From Lethocerus indicus (Eukaryota > Arthropoda > Insecta > Hemiptera > Belostomatidae), in assembly GCA_019843655.1 (NCBI GenBank), contig JACDQD010000102.1, positions 2,117,501 through 2,181,500 on the forward strand: DNA of 64,000 nucleotides, in the 5' to 3' direction. The notes under the pieces are model-generated. The model ran no database searches. It was not told the DNA's origin and saw nothing but the letters and a program-made list of their open reading frames with translations. Positions 39,001 through 48,335 of this stretch are shown one piece after another. Both the position numbers and the translations under genes were made by a program. Within the stretch, counting starts at the first letter, position 1. Each line of letters begins with the position of its first letter.

Positions 39001-40058
39001 TTGTTCCATTGGGATATATCAAAGTTCCAGACAATCTACCAAGAGAATTTATTAAATTTAATACCCAGTCACACAGGTTTCAAGGTCTGTGCATTCTTTT
39101 GCACATCACTATTAAATGCACTCTGCTTTAAATTAAATTGAAACAATGTGTAAAATACGTTCTTTTGCAAATTATAAAATAGTATAATGGTGAAAGTTAT
39201 AAGGCTGAATAATGGTATTAAATTCTTAGAAGATTTTGTGATTAAAAATCAGGAGATTAATAAAATTCAAATTTAGGATGAAACAAAAAATAAAATTACT
39301 ACACCTGACATTTTAAAGCAGTTATATCATTATAATACAGCTTTGACTTTAACGTTTAAAAAAGAAAATTTACAATCCAATTTTGGGGGGAAAACTGCTT
39401 GGATCTTGTAATGTGTATAAATCCTACACAATCCTATCAGTTCACAACAGGATTATAACAAATATTAAATTGACTTCCTTTTATTCATTTCTTATATCAA
39501 GCATACTGTATCAAAAAAGAAAACTAGAAAGCATAAAATGTTCATAATAAATTCATTATTTTAATTATGGATAAATTAATTATCCATTATAATAATGTTA
39601 TTTTAATTAGTTCCATAATTTGGTATTCCTAATCATTTCCTAATAATTTGGTATTGGTAATCCTCTACAAACTGCAGGAATTTTATAAATCCAGCACACA
39701 CATGCAGTGCATGTGTGATCTTTCTAATTTAAGATCATATTCACAATACTCCTATTGAATAGCTATTTTTTGGTATATCTAAATACAAAGATAATTCCTC
39801 TAAAATTTTATTTGGCAATGCAAATGTTCACTTTAGGAAAAGATGTAATTTTATTTTAGATCTGTGAATATTATTTTAAATAAATTTGATATATAAAGCA
39901 AAATATATATTACTTTATTTTTTCCAGGACTTCCTGGTCAAAGAGGACCACCAGGAATTCCAGGAGCGCCAGGTTTCTGTGAATACTGCAACTATCCAGG
40001 TGGAAATTATGTTCAAGCCATCGCAAGTCGCCCCGGAGGGAATACAAAGGGACCATAA
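13879..40058 (+). CDS. COL9A1-like: Collagen alpha-1(IX)-like chain, 5' end not found
   Basis: This is an extracellular-matrix collagen: TSPN/laminin-G-like domain, interrupted Gly-X-Y helices, a short cysteine-containing tail. Exons read: 13879-14049, 14808-14879, 17487-17552, 19604-19684, 20478-20567, 21728-21826, 22017-22118, 22629-22780 (one base short), 23524-23683, 26681-26832, 27132-27389, 28135-28188, 28305-28421, 28914-29111, 30077-30223, 30685-30739, then either 32896-32997 or 33570-33671, 38017-38184, 38854-38922, 39928-40058. All junctions are AG/GT, and phases match throughout except at the short exon. About 815 residues are visible; human COL9A1 has about 921. The first exons show [11 protein letters not shown] and [10 protein letters not shown], which match the collagen IX TSPN domain closely. 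Helix interruptions occur near 22085, 23550, 27225, 28360, 29015 and 38140. An antisense RMI1 gene sits in the 33671-38017 intron. The signal peptide and first half of TSPN are not identified. Confidence 0.88.
14623..14678 (+). other. Possible cryptic or alternative exon in the TSPN region
   Basis: Between the TSPN exons 13879-14049 and 14808-14879 there is a stretch reading [18 protein letters not shown], preceded by CTAG and followed by GTATAAG. Its Cys spacing resembles the neighbouring exon ([14 protein letters not shown]). It ends in phase 2, so splicing to the following exons would leave the collagen frame. It is either chance or a frame-ending (poison or terminal) alternative exon. Confidence 0.2.
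14808..14879 (+). CDS. COL9A1-like: Collagen IX-like gene, end of TSPN domain
   Basis: A 24-codon, phase 0-0 exon with acceptor TTCCAG and donor GTAAGG. It reads [18 protein letters not shown], which closely matches the last TSPN strand of vertebrate collagen IX alpha-1 and keeps both disulphide cysteines. It joins directly to the preceding TSPN exon at 14049. Confidence 0.87.
16473..17024 (-). other. Unrecognised 183-codon antisense open frame in a collagen intron
   Basis: This is the longest open frame in the left third of the window. It begins [17 protein letters not shown] and has two hydrophobic stretches, one around residues 82-93 ([12 protein letters not shown]) and one near the C-terminus around residues 163-175. 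I recognise no domain. The DNA here is locally GC-rich, which lengthens chance frames. It lies in the collagen intron between 14879 and 17487. I list it only so that it is not lost. Confidence 0.15.
17487..21826 (+). CDS. COL9A1-like: Collagen IX-like gene, NC junction and first COL exons
   Basis: Four phase-0 exons. 17487-17552 carries a Cys pair (KCDVC) and then starts the helix with GPPGYNGTD. 19604-19684 continues with [13 protein letters not shown], 20478-20567 with [10 protein letters not shown], and 21728-21826 with [10 protein letters not shown]. Every exon begins with a Gly codon or completes one, and lengths are multiples of 9 or 3, as usual in collagen genes. The acceptor of 19604 is unusual (CCCCCGAG) but in frame. 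The long introns between (14880-17486, 17553-19603, 19685-20477, 20568-21727) hold no other recognised gene. Confidence 0.85.
22017..22118 (+). CDS. COL9A1-like: Collagen IX-like gene, COL exon with an interruption
   Basis: 34 codons, phase 0-0, acceptor TTCTAG. Triplets run from [10 protein letters not shown] to GLPGIQ, with the helix broken at [11 protein letters not shown], where the Gly spacing loses one residue. Such natural interruptions are common in FACIT collagens. Confidence 0.85.
22629..22780 (+). CDS. COL9A1-like: Collagen IX-like COL exon, one base short (frameshift)
   Basis: The exon starts in phase 0 after CCCTCAG with [13 protein letters not shown] and keeps perfect Gly-X-Y to GAKGD. 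After the GGG at 22735-22737 the Gly periodicity continues only in another frame ([15 protein letters not shown], ending at the donor GTATTG at 22781). The exon is 152 nt. One more G in that run would make it 153 nt and restore phase 0 to the next exon. This is either a one-base sequencing/assembly deletion or a real disabling allele. Neighbouring exons are intact, which favours an error. Confidence 0.8.
23524..28421 (+). CDS. COL9A1-like: Collagen IX-like gene, central COL exons
   Basis: Exons 23524-23683 (ends phase 1, splitting a Gly codon), 26681-26832 (phase 1 to 0), 27132-27389 (86 codons, the longest COL exon seen), 28135-28188 (54 nt, the classic collagen unit) and 28305-28421. The Gly-X-Y pattern is interrupted at [14 protein letters not shown], at [12 protein letters not shown], and at GEPAEQG, where a single Gly is Ala. 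The 3-kb intron 23684-26680 holds a (TA)n microsatellite and nothing else recognisable. The intron 27390-28134 holds a long hairpin. Confidence 0.85.
24018..24075. repeat. (TA)n microsatellite
   Basis: About 29 uninterrupted TA units in the collagen intron between 23683 and 26681. It is probably length-polymorphic. Confidence 0.95.
27583..27708. ncRNA. Candidate miRNA-precursor-like hairpin in a collagen intron
   Basis: The inner 41 positions, 27602-27642, pair in constant register with 27649-27689 across a 6-nt loop (27643-27648). This includes 17 perfect base pairs at the base (27602-27618 with 27673-27689) and 8 at the tip. Pairing continues outward, with G-U wobbles, to 27583/27708. In total about 52 of 60 positions pair, without bulges. 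Size, small loop and long uninterrupted stem suit a pri-miRNA or other hairpin RNA. A small inverted-repeat transposon remnant is the main alternative. Strand is undetermined because both transcripts would fold. I do not recognise a known miRNA seed. Confidence 0.45.
28914..29111 (+). CDS. COL9A1-like: Collagen IX-like gene, COL exon containing an NC segment
   Basis: 66 codons, phase 0-0. Gly-X-Y triplets ([11 protein letters not shown] onward) are split by a non-collagenous insert reading [15 protein letters not shown] before the helix resumes with [10 protein letters not shown]. It is a flexible break between two helical segments, in the manner of the NC regions of collagen IX. The next exon, 30077-30223, resumes with [11 protein letters not shown], completing the Gly-Gly end of this exon. 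Confidence 0.83.
29257..29500. mobile_element. MITE-like element with 35-bp terminal inverted repeats
   Basis: 29257-29291 and 29466-29500 are reverse complements with one mismatch in 35. Each terminus contains TTGTGCCCATAATTATGAA. The 174-bp interior is AT-rich and has no coding frame. TA dinucleotides lie at or near both ends, although a clean TA target duplication is not exact. Size and terminus style suggest a non-autonomous Tc1/mariner-type element inserted in the collagen intron 29112-30076. The family is not confirmed. Confidence 0.65.
30077..30739 (+). CDS. COL9A1-like: Collagen IX-like gene, end of a helix and start of a non-collagenous domain
   Basis: 30077-30223 (49 codons) has near-perfect triplets ending [12 protein letters not shown]. 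30685-30739 then encodes [18 protein letters not shown], a charged non-collagenous segment with one Cys. The pattern IC..VLR followed by an EL-rich stretch and a new helix recalls the NC2/NC3 regions where collagen IX chains trimerise and cross-link. The exon ends in phase 1 (G before GTAAGC), which sets the phase for the alternative pair that follows. Confidence 0.8.
32896..32997 (+). CDS. COL9A1-like: Collagen IX-like gene, alternative exon A (102 nt, phase 1-1)
   Basis: After TTTCTAG the exon reads (G)AC CAG..., giving [18 protein letters not shown] and then a short helix to GPQGPSG, ending in phase 1 before GTTTGG. It joins in frame to both 30739 and 38017. Its length, phases and the core LVGPPGPPG are the same as those of the exon at 33570, so the two look like duplicated, mutually exclusive exons. 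Confidence 0.75.
33570..33671 (+). CDS. COL9A1-like: Collagen IX-like gene, alternative exon B (102 nt, phase 1-1)
   Basis: After AATACAG the exon reads (G)AG AGG..., giving [18 protein letters not shown] and then [18 protein letters not shown], ending in phase 1 before GTACCC. It is the same length as exon A (102 nt) and also joins in frame to 30739 and 38017. The N-terminal halves differ in charge (DQLSELSAT against ERKQELTSG), which would change the trimerisation/NC segment while keeping the helix start. Including both A and B in one transcript is also possible in frame. Confidence 0.75.
33672..35552. other. Collagen intron; 3' flank of the antisense RMI1 gene
   Basis: AT-rich sequence with no recognisable coding exon. 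It must include the RMI1 3' UTR on the minus strand. An AATAAA on that strand (TTTATT at 35326-35331) lies about 225 bases beyond the RMI1 stop and is a plausible polyadenylation signal. Confidence 0.5.
35553..37403 (-). CDS. RMI1: RecQ-mediated genome instability protein 1, intronless and nested
   Basis: 616 codons in one exon; human RMI1 is of similar length (about 625). RMI1 is the OB-fold scaffold of the BLM helicase-topoisomerase III alpha-RMI complex, which dissolves double Holliday junctions in the nucleus. The N-terminal helical/OB region (about 1-215) shows [18 protein letters not shown] and the OB1 strands [17 protein letters not shown] and KALIVGP. A long low-complexity linker with acidic patches and many Gln/Ser/Asn follows (about 220-510). 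A C-terminal OB2 domain (about 517-616, from [12 protein letters not shown]) is present, the part that binds RMI2 in vertebrates. The gene lies antisense in the collagen intron 33672-38016. The ATG at 37401-37403 was chosen because it begins the conserved N-terminus. Confidence 0.93.
   Translation of the reverse strand: MAAEVLEVCNWLKAKSILIPTGNEWLKSCVQYFKSENPSCCINDIQEFVYDQWLLADLGDIKAGCLPNNCSSVLKVILQGKYAVQINYVVNVAESFYKQLQNLRRPDSTKNLEVDTERVEQQTQQTQTKSKRSLKLEITDGVITICAFEDQPIPKLVEPIAPGMKALIVGPVECRKGVILLKSPNIELIGGEVDTMLISNAVENVLARALGAEENPDPYKSIREQHESLDDEDDEAFAMLADEIENTVSQVSTEVRSGTSTSWNNSHSTQQLQSYSTQTQQMNNVSNSITSDYDLDDDEFAVIAAQTASLAERTNSKMQSKAKTPKLKNQSTLHSFLVPSQNSSAVNEGDSKLNGQVYQELKAGNDNQQTPSILRAQLMESYGSRNNHVINQNQTVSSKNGAPFNRQSIQDTVQNSSPIVVNSSPAYSDAPTVMSEWRPTLNVKPNDALPIHHLDDDKMIVDYLEDDSVVANILKCEANFTQDTQTQPIIPSVSQLQIPFPPKTFPSERTVNASVVKLPQKLSMRDDKWCLSAIIKVKNIELEVDFSSEALDKIFGITAAELKAKKNEVRSNPEMKERINEILKSSQLRIRNLNCKMVIKFSSVIAKPIISDVMES
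38017..40058 (+). CDS. COL9A1-like: Collagen IX-like gene, last helix and C-terminal tail
   Basis: Three phase-1 exons. 38017-38184 starts with a split Gly codon, [13 protein letters not shown], and is interrupted at GVGVEG. 38854-38922 reads [12 protein letters not shown]. 39928-40058 ends the helix with GIPGAPG followed by a short tail, [14 protein letters not shown], and a stop at 40056-40058. The tail has two Cys three residues apart, comparable in place to the Cys pair of the collagen IX NC1 domain, which forms inter-chain disulphides. AATAAA motifs downstream (for example 40685-40690) could end the transcript. Confidence 0.87.
39697..39717. repeat. 21-nt palindrome
   Basis: CACACATGCA, one base, then TGCATGTGTG. 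It is a perfect 10-bp inverted repeat around G39707, in the last collagen intron. Confidence 0.8.
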
Positions 40059-42300
40059 TTTAGCTCAGAAATAGCAATTTTTCACACCTGTTAGATTTAA
40101 AAAAGTTTATACGAAAAGCCAACTTACCTAATCCTCGGCAGAAATAGTGTATGTGCAATTCACATCTGGACTAATCTCCACTGCCAAATCTCTCTCTTGT
40201 TGGGTTTACTCAAACCGGAACTCATTCTGTTCAACATGACAAAAAAAATTATTTTTAGTCCCAACAATTTTGCTATATTGTATATAACCTCTCCTGTAAC
40301 TGTTTTCAAACTGTATCCCAGGGAGCTATGATGAATGAATTATATAATTTTTATATTATTGTGTTCAGAATTTTATAAAAAGTAGGATAATCACTGCCAA
40401 TTATGATTTTGATTGTTTGTTTCTCATTAATTTTGACACCTAAATAGCAGTACATGTTCCTTTCATTTTGAAGCTTTTAATGATTAAACTTAAGGCTATT
40501 AACAATTTTATTAGGACTGCTATTGAAGGTTACTCTTATGCCATGTGTTGCATTGTTCCTATTTAGATATACACAATAATTTTTTGTCCGTAAATCAGTT
40601 CAAGCTTTCATACTTTGTTTTTAATTGATTTAATTAACATAATTGTATTTATTGCACAAAAAAGCAGATTACACATTAAATTCCAATAAATTATATTTTT
40701 ATATTTAATGTAATCTAGAAATTCTATTTAAGTATTTGTAGATTATTGTGCTTACAATTTAATTTTCAAGTAAATAGTGTAAGTAGAGTGTAAGTAATAA
40801 AATTGTATGTATAGTTGCCTATTGAAAGTAAAAAAATGTCATAGTGTAATATTCCTTTGTTTCAAAAATGTAAACTATGAAAAGAACTAATCATAACTAA
40901 CTTAATTAGATGACATACATCCTACGTAGATCATTTGAATAAAATAAGTTGTCTTTCACTGCTGAAAATAATGTTATTAAAAAGCACCCAGATTGCTAAT
41001 AGAAAATGTTTTCTATATAGCAAGTCTGTTTTACTGCTGTATTGTATTGTTAAACAACCAGTTTGGGAATAATAAAAAATAATTTTATCAGTATTATTAT
41101 TTACAAAAATCGATAACAGTTACTTATGTTGTGCAAGTTACTTATGTTCAATGCCTGACAACATATTTTATACTTTATACCTTCTTCATTTCCAATTGGT
41201 TCAAGTAAATATAAAATAATAATAATAGTAAATAAAAATAATTAATTAAATTATATAATTTTATAGTAATAAAACATAAAATAAAGTATATATTAATAAA
41301 GTATTATTTAATTCATACAACAATTAAACATTTAATGTTAATTTTATATATATAAAGATATTAATATATGAAAAAGCACATATAATACGTTCTGATGCTT
41401 TTATGATGCTTATGTGAATCAATGGGCTACTTTTTCAAAAACCGTCTATCAACATATATATTGTGATGGTAATGCTGGGGATACCAAAAAATTGTACCAT
41501 TATCTCCAAAAAACGTGGTTACACTCGGTATTCTGTTTGTATGTAAGCAAATACTAAGGAAATGAATGTGTACCAGCTAATAATTATGCCCCCCCCCGTA
41601 GCCATATTACAAACTAGATAAGAGAAATTCACAACTAATAAATTAATTATATATAATTTGTTATCTCGTACCATTATTACCCTTTAGGTGTTAAAAACGT
41701 AAATCGGTTATAATACTTTAATATATTAATGTAAGAAGCCAACTTGTGTCGTAATTAACGGAAAAAACCAAAGCCATCTTAACAACAAACCTACGAACTT
41801 CCTGTCCCGCTTTCTGATTGGCCGCTCCCAAAATGATGTAAAAGGCAGACGGCCTACTTAACTATAATAGTTAATTACAAAATAATTATCGACATTCTTT
41901 GCGGAAAAAATTAAAATCGACTTTCCCATTCCAAAAAAATTCTTAAAATGTTACAATAATGTTTTTATACGGCTCGTGATCACAGAAAAAACCGAAATAA
42001 CAGGAATATTTTGAATATATTTTGGGGTTTCTTCCCCAGGACAATGGTTCAGCGTACCCCAGTCATCGAAAAATAATTTAGAAAGAGATTTGACAATGTG
42101 AATTTCAATTTTCCTGTACAATATATACGCGTGGGCGTTTGTATTCGGTTTTATACACAAGTGAAATTCATTATTTAGGAAGAATTAGAGATTTGCCAGG
42201 TGTTTACAAATGAGAAAACATTACGAATAGTCGAACTCGGGAAAATAGAAATTATGAAAACGTTGGGCGGAAATTAATTTTTAGTCGATTATAATTGTTT
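40059..42300. other. Collagen 3' UTR and intergenic AT-rich sequence
   Basis: No coding frame is supported. Several AATAAA motifs (40685, about 40940 and others) follow the collagen stop. Near 41800-41860 a CCAAT-type word (CTGATTGGCC) occurs in a less AT-rich patch, which may be part of the promoter of the zinc-finger gene. Confidence 0.45.
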
Positions 42301-42560
42301 AGCTAAATTGTAATGTGGGCCGGGTAGTGGGGAGAGGAAGTGGGGGGAAATACGTAGCGTAGTGGGAACGCACGCAAGTAAAATAAAATCAAAATGGCGC
42401 CCGATTGATCGCGTCTGTAGGCCTATGTAATTTGGTACTTGTCGCATCTGTTATTTCGGTTTAATTCGGCCCCTTGCGCCGCAAAGTGTCGTTTTTGTTG
42501 ATTGTGAGACTGTTGGCCCTTTCGAATCGTCACGAATGACAGGTTTTAGAGTTCTGTGAG
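42300..42560 (+). promoter_or_regulatory. Probable promoter/first non-coding exon region of the crol-like gene
   Basis: A GC- and CpG-rich patch (about 42300-42850) stands out from AT-rich surroundings and precedes the zinc-finger exon. A good donor, TTCT before GTGAGT at 42556, could end a 5' untranslated exon. A second candidate upstream exon begins after TTTATTTCAG at 43564. An ATG there (43573), spliced at a weak GTCTCA donor, would join the finger exon in phase. None of this is proved. Confidence 0.35.
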
Positions 42561-43765
42561 TACTACCGTCTATAATTTTAAGACAAATACAATCGTTAAC
42601 CTCTCGATCCGCTATAATAGGCGTTCGCCCCATTGTGTGGGCATCGCTCGAATTTGCTGCGCTTTGGACCGTCCCGCGTGGCGATTAGAGTTCGGATTTG
42701 TTGCTTATTCCTCAACGCGGTATTCCGAACAATTGTTTTGAATCAGTTTTGGGCCCTGTTTATATTGCTGACAGACTGGCACGTACACTGAACGCGATCG
42801 GTGACAGCCACACTTTCTGTGACCCGCGGTCGTTCTCCTTTCGTCCTTTTGCGCGTTACCTGCCTGTAGTACTCTATAATTTGAACGAATTGGCATACTT
42901 GAAAATTTTCCACGTTTCAAAATTTGAAAACCGACCCCAATATGTATATATACTTTCAATTATGAATTGAATTCAAGGTCACATTCTTTATGGTCTGGAT
43001 TATGAGATTCTCTAATAAGGCGGTTCTTTACTAAATTTTATTGCCTACAGTAGGTAACAGATTCCTGTAAATGTTACCAGTATTATGGGTGTGTAATTTA
43101 TATACAGATTAGGTTATTTGAGCTTCTGTTTTGTTTTCATTTGCTTATTTCCATATTACTGTGTTATAGTAAAATTCATGGGCTACAGAAGCTTGGTCAT
43201 TATAAAGATGACCGTTGAGCATAATTTGATAATTTTATGTTATTTTCAGTGTCCTATTTGTTTTAATCGTTACATGTGTTTTTCCTTTATTATTTAGTTC
43301 AATCATAATTCTATTTTTCATTTTTATCAACATTTAAGAAGTTTTTTCTAAACTGCTTCATTTTTTAAATAAATTTTTTTCATACCTCATTTATTATTTG
43401 TTTGCATGTTTACAAACTTAAATTTAGTTCAATCATCATTCTCGAAGTTAGCTTTTTAAGAATAAAGATGTAAATTTTGAACTGTTTCTTAGGTTATAAT
43501 AACTTGTTAATAGTCAAATTCAGTTTTTCTTTTTTTTTTTTTAATTGGTTGGTTTTTATTTCAGGAATAATCGATGAAGCAACCAATAAGCTTTTGGAAT
43601 GGTCTCAAGTATTAAAATTATCTGGAATCCTAGACATTATAAGAAATAATAACTCAGAGGAGTGGATCGTTAGACGGTCCTTAGAAATCTAAGTCTTATT
43701 TTGCAATTGCTTTTATGCCGTATGTAATCTATCGATCGATCTAATATTTGTTAATTTTTATTCAG

Positions 43766-44913
43766 GTGTTTTGACCCCGCATCACCTCATTTCTGATCCT
43801 ATGCGATCTTTCATCACGGACTCACCCTTTCACTGTGAGATTTGTGGCAAGTTCTTTTCTCGCAAGGACCATTACAGGAATCATGTCATGTGGCATACTG
43901 GAGAGACCCCTCACAGGTGTGACTATTGCGCTAAAACGTTCACCAGGAAAGAGCATCTCATGAACCACATAAGGCAGCACACGGGCGAGTCACCTCATCA
44001 GTGCAACTACTGCGCCAAGTCGTTCACTAGGAAAGACCACATGGTCTACCACGAGAGGCAGCACACCGGAGAAACTCCGTTCCCGTGTCAGTACTGCCCG
44101 AAGGCGTTCACCAGGAAGGACCACCTGGTGAACCACGTCAGACGGCACACGGGTGAGTCGCCGCACAAGTGCACCTACTGCCAGAAGAGCTTCACTAGGA
44201 AGGAGCACCTGACCAACCACATTAGACAGCACACAGGTGAGAGCCCCCATCGCTGTCACTTCTGCACTAAGAGCTTCACCCGCAAAGAACACCTCACCAA
44301 CCACATTCGCATCCATACAGGTGAGTCGCCGCACAGCTGTGAGTTCTGCAACAGGACGTTCACCAGGAAGGAACACCTAAAACGGCACGTGAGACAGCAT
44401 GTGCAAGGCGCGGAGTACAACTGCATCATCTGTTCAGCGCCGTTCACCGCCAAGGACCACCTGGTGGAGCACATGCAGACTCACCCGAGAGACAGGCCGT
44501 ACGTGTGCGGCGAGTGCGGAAAGGCGTTCCCCCTCAAGGGCAACCTGATGTTCCACCAGCGCTCCCACCAGAAGGGCACCGCCGTAGAGCGCCCTTTCCG
44601 CTGCGACCTCTGTCCCAAGGATTTTATGTGCAAGGGTCATCTCGTCTCCCACCGCCGTAGCCACACCAGCGGCAAGAGCAATTACTCTTCTCAACATTTT
44701 GACAAGTCCTTTGTCGACAAGAGCAATGCTTTCATGCTTAAGCAGCTGATGAAGGGTGAGACGAGCGATATGACCGCCCATATTATCCACAGCCCTCCGA
44801 CCCCGCAGCCGTTGCACACGGTCAGTGTCGCCACCCAAGTCGGCCTGCCCATACTCGCAACACCCGGCCTACATATGCAGCCCCCGCCATCACTTCTTAC
44901 CGCGGTTACGTAA
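43766..44913 (+). CDS. crol: Crooked-legs-like C2H2 zinc-finger transcription factor
   Basis: The exon starts after TTTATTCAG in phase 1 and runs to a TAA at 44911. It encodes ten consecutive C2H2 fingers, most with the FTRKEHL core and TGE(S/T)PH linkers that mark insect crooked legs, a nuclear DNA-binding protein of the ecdysone hierarchy. Finger order also matches crol: CEICGK...HVMWHTGETPH first, and PLKGNLMFHQRSH then CPKDFMCKGHLVSH last. A degenerate eleventh finger (SFVDKSNAFMLKQLMKG) lacks its Cys and His ligands. The tail is Pro-rich. Drosophila crol has more fingers upstream. Here none is seen, and the array is unbroken by introns and GC-rich in AT-rich DNA. It may be a partial gene, a paralog or a retrocopy. 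The likely start is ATG 43801 unless an upstream exon is used. Confidence 0.83.
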
Positions 44914-47900
44914 ATTTATACCGACCCGTGGTTATATATATATATAACTCAACGTATATATATATACATACATACATATATATATATATAAATATGCTCG
45001 TGCATTTGACATTACATTTACTTTAACAGCAACTCCGAGGGTCTCTGGTATTTAAAATTGGTTCGCTCGGTGCCTAAATGCGACGTCCGCTAATAAAGTA
45101 AAGGGCCGATTTATGTTGAAACTAAATATTTGATATATTATCTTGAGTGAGGGTGTTCTTTTATAGTTCCTCCACAGTTTATTATGCGTATTATATCTAA
45201 GTAAAGCGAGTGTATTTGTTGTGTGAACGAGTTCATTTATTTTAAAAGTAAAGTGTACGAGTATAATGTTTAAGTAGATTTAGGTTGAAAGGAGGTCAAG
45301 AAAAATATGAAAAATTGAACACCTCTGTAGTAAAAAATATTTGTAACGTGTATTAAAAAAGAAGTGAGATGACAAATATTGTTTAGATTATTTTTAGTTT
45401 TTAAATTGCGTGTATTTAATGTTCACGAGATAAGTTTATTTCAGATAATTTTGAAATTATCGGTTTATTTTTTATTTACTTAAGTTTTACAGAGCTGACA
45501 TTCTTCCATATTTTTTTTATGACTTTGGAGTACCAATAACTGTTACACAATCAGTTATTTGTACTTCTTATTCAACGTTATAACATTTGTGAATTACTTT
45601 TTTATTATTCATATTGTTAAGAATTATTACATAATGAACTTAGTAAGGAACCATTAAAGGCCATTGACATCCTGTGGTTAAGGTTTAAAATCAAATATTT
45701 ATTTTCTTTTTTTTTAATCTGCCCTGTTACATTATTGTGAGCCATCGTATATTTTTATTATTTTTCATTGTAAATAAAATAATCTGCAGCTGTAATAGAA
45801 TTGATTGGACACATAGAGGTACATATGGATCGATCAGGTTTGTAATAGTTGATAGTTATTTTAATGATATGTGGACTAGATTGTTATTTGTATCTCTTAT
45901 TGTGTACAAAGGAGCAAGTTGTTTTGTGTATTAATTTAGTGTTACTTAGAACCAGTGGTATGTTTATAAGATTCTTTATAAAAACGACTATCCCAGTCAT
46001 AAAGTGACTATTATTTGATTGTCAGATATTAAAATGGTGGGTAATAAAAGTGGTTTTGTACTTAGGTATTGGGAGATAGATCAAATTGATTTTAAAATTC
46101 TTAGACATGTGCGATAATGGACGGTTAGAAATATTTAGTCTTTCTGATAATACTTATTCTCCCTTATAGAATTCAAATTTTTATATTCCCCAGGAATCAT
46201 TTTCTTTGAAGCTTGTAAATTTTACACAAGTCTTCTATTAATTTACTTGTGACTTGAGCTGAAGGGGAAGAGATATTTGGACTTTGTGAAAATTAATCTA
46301 TATATTTTGGATGTATGAGTGTGAGCAAAAGTGGTGTGGACTTGTTTCTTCTTGAAATTACGTTAATAGCTTGACGTTAATATAGTAGTGTTATAAGTGA
46401 TGACTTTTTAATTAAGTATATACAATTTGAACATGAGTAACAGTATTTTCGCTGTATTAATTTCATTAGTTTTTTAAAGTTAATACAAATATAACACTAT
46501 ATTATTGACTTAAATAGCTTAGTTAAGGGGAAAGGGATGAAAAATTTGGTGAACTAAAAGTTAATTATTTTAGATTGGAAAACATTTTAACTTCTAAAAC
46601 TTTAAGTTTCCCTTTGGCTCTTCTATATTTGAATGTGCTTACTCAGCTAGAAATTATAGGTCATAATATTGTTAGGTTTTACTTTCATTAAGTGTTGTAA
46701 ATAATTTTTATTTTAATATAACAACTTGGGATCATACGGAACATGTATTAATTACCTTGATTGAGGAAGGTATGGCATTATACAGATTTATATATATTTA
46801 TTATAAATATGTATAATTTACTTATATGTTGTAGAATCTATAATGTATTTAACATACTGCAAAAATGCAGTTCACTTAGATGGTATGAAACAAATAATTT
46901 TTTTACAGATGTATGCAGAATATGTGGATGTTTATTTTATATTAAAATTTATATTATTTGATGGGCTTCTTATTTAAGTAATTGCTACATAGAATTTCGT
47001 TATATCTTGTTTTAGCACTTGACATAGTTTATTCCAGAGTATATAATTGTGACAAAAATATATTAATGGTGCCAGTTAATATGATCTTGTTTATATTTCA
47101 AGCATTACATCTTTGGTGGAAAAACTGCAATGTGTTATCTTTTGCACAATTTAACAAATCTAACAATATTGAATCGGCATCTATGATCACAAAATTAGCA
47201 CTATGTTTGTAGAATTAATTAAAGTACAGTTTTATGTACTGTATAATTTAATTATTTTAATTTTTTATGGTTTGTTCTGTTGCTTATTAGAGTTAGTATT
47301 AATTAGTGCATATTTCATAATTCGTACTATATGCTTTATGTGACATAATAGTATAGGAAATAATTTAACATATAAAAAAAGAGACATTCTTAACTAATTA
47401 TATCAGGAGTTTGTGTTATGCTTTTAACTGATCTGCAAAAGTTTCAGATGTACCAGGACTTTTAGGGTACGTGGTAACAGTTCTGTAGAAATGTTGTAAA
47501 TCATGAAGCACCATCTCTCAAAATAAAGTATGTGTCAACTCCTATAATGTTTTTTAAATGTCTTAACTTCTGAAAATGAACAAGTATAAGCAGTGAAAGT
47601 TAATATTCTGCCATGTACTGTAATAATAAATTAATATTACCCGTAATGATCATTGAATTATATTATTAATAATTTTTAATGCATTTCTTTAAGCTTATAT
47701 TTGTTCATTTCTGGTTCACCAGTGAATAACTCCCCTCTCCTCATTTTGACTTCCCAAAACAGATCTGATTACTGAGTACTACTTTATCTTCTCATTATGG
47801 AAAATCTTTGATTGTATCAACAATTGTTGAAGTTCAGACTTATAAAAATATCACCATGACTGTGTGATTCTAACACAATAGCATATAAATATTGGAATTA

Positions 47901-48335
47901 AAAATACAATTCTAATGCTTTTTTAGGGGTTAAAACAGAAAAAATCAACGACTTAAAATGTTACTATTTTTAAATATCTGAAGACATTTTTCACGTACCT
48001 TATTTTCATGTTTGTAATGTTAGAAGATTTTCCATTAGCTCATGACAGTGAGTCCACAATAATTAACATTAATTTCTTTTTCTTTTTAAATAAGTACTAA
48101 TGATTTCCATGCTGGTTCTCCTAAGGATTTTTGCAGAGAGAAATATTTTAATTTCAAATGATATTATTTTGATTAAAACAAAGTAAAGTAAGTGAGGCAT
48201 ATAAAGTAAATACTAAGACTAAGTTTGGGGTTTATCAGTGTTATTAAAGGAATTTATTATAAAATATTTTATTTGCACCTACTACCTAACTAGTAGAATT
48301 TATAGTTAACAAATTGTTTACAAGTATTAATGTCT
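44914..48335. other. 3' UTR of the crol-like gene and intergenic sequence
   Basis: Very AT-rich, with many stops in all frames. It begins with TA-type microsatellites (about 44932-44992). AATAAA occurs at 45092-45097 and 47522-47527 and elsewhere, so the zinc-finger mRNA may have a short or a very long 3' UTR. No gene is supported. Confidence 0.5.
44932..44992. repeat. TA/TACA microsatellite cluster
   Basis: Three interrupted TA/CATA runs directly after the crol-like stop codon. Confidence 0.9.

Noticed and set aside
43990..44376. 128-codon open frame on the minus strand, and similar ones to 44838
   Set aside because: They are antisense to the repetitive zinc-finger exon and show only the reverse reading of its repeats.
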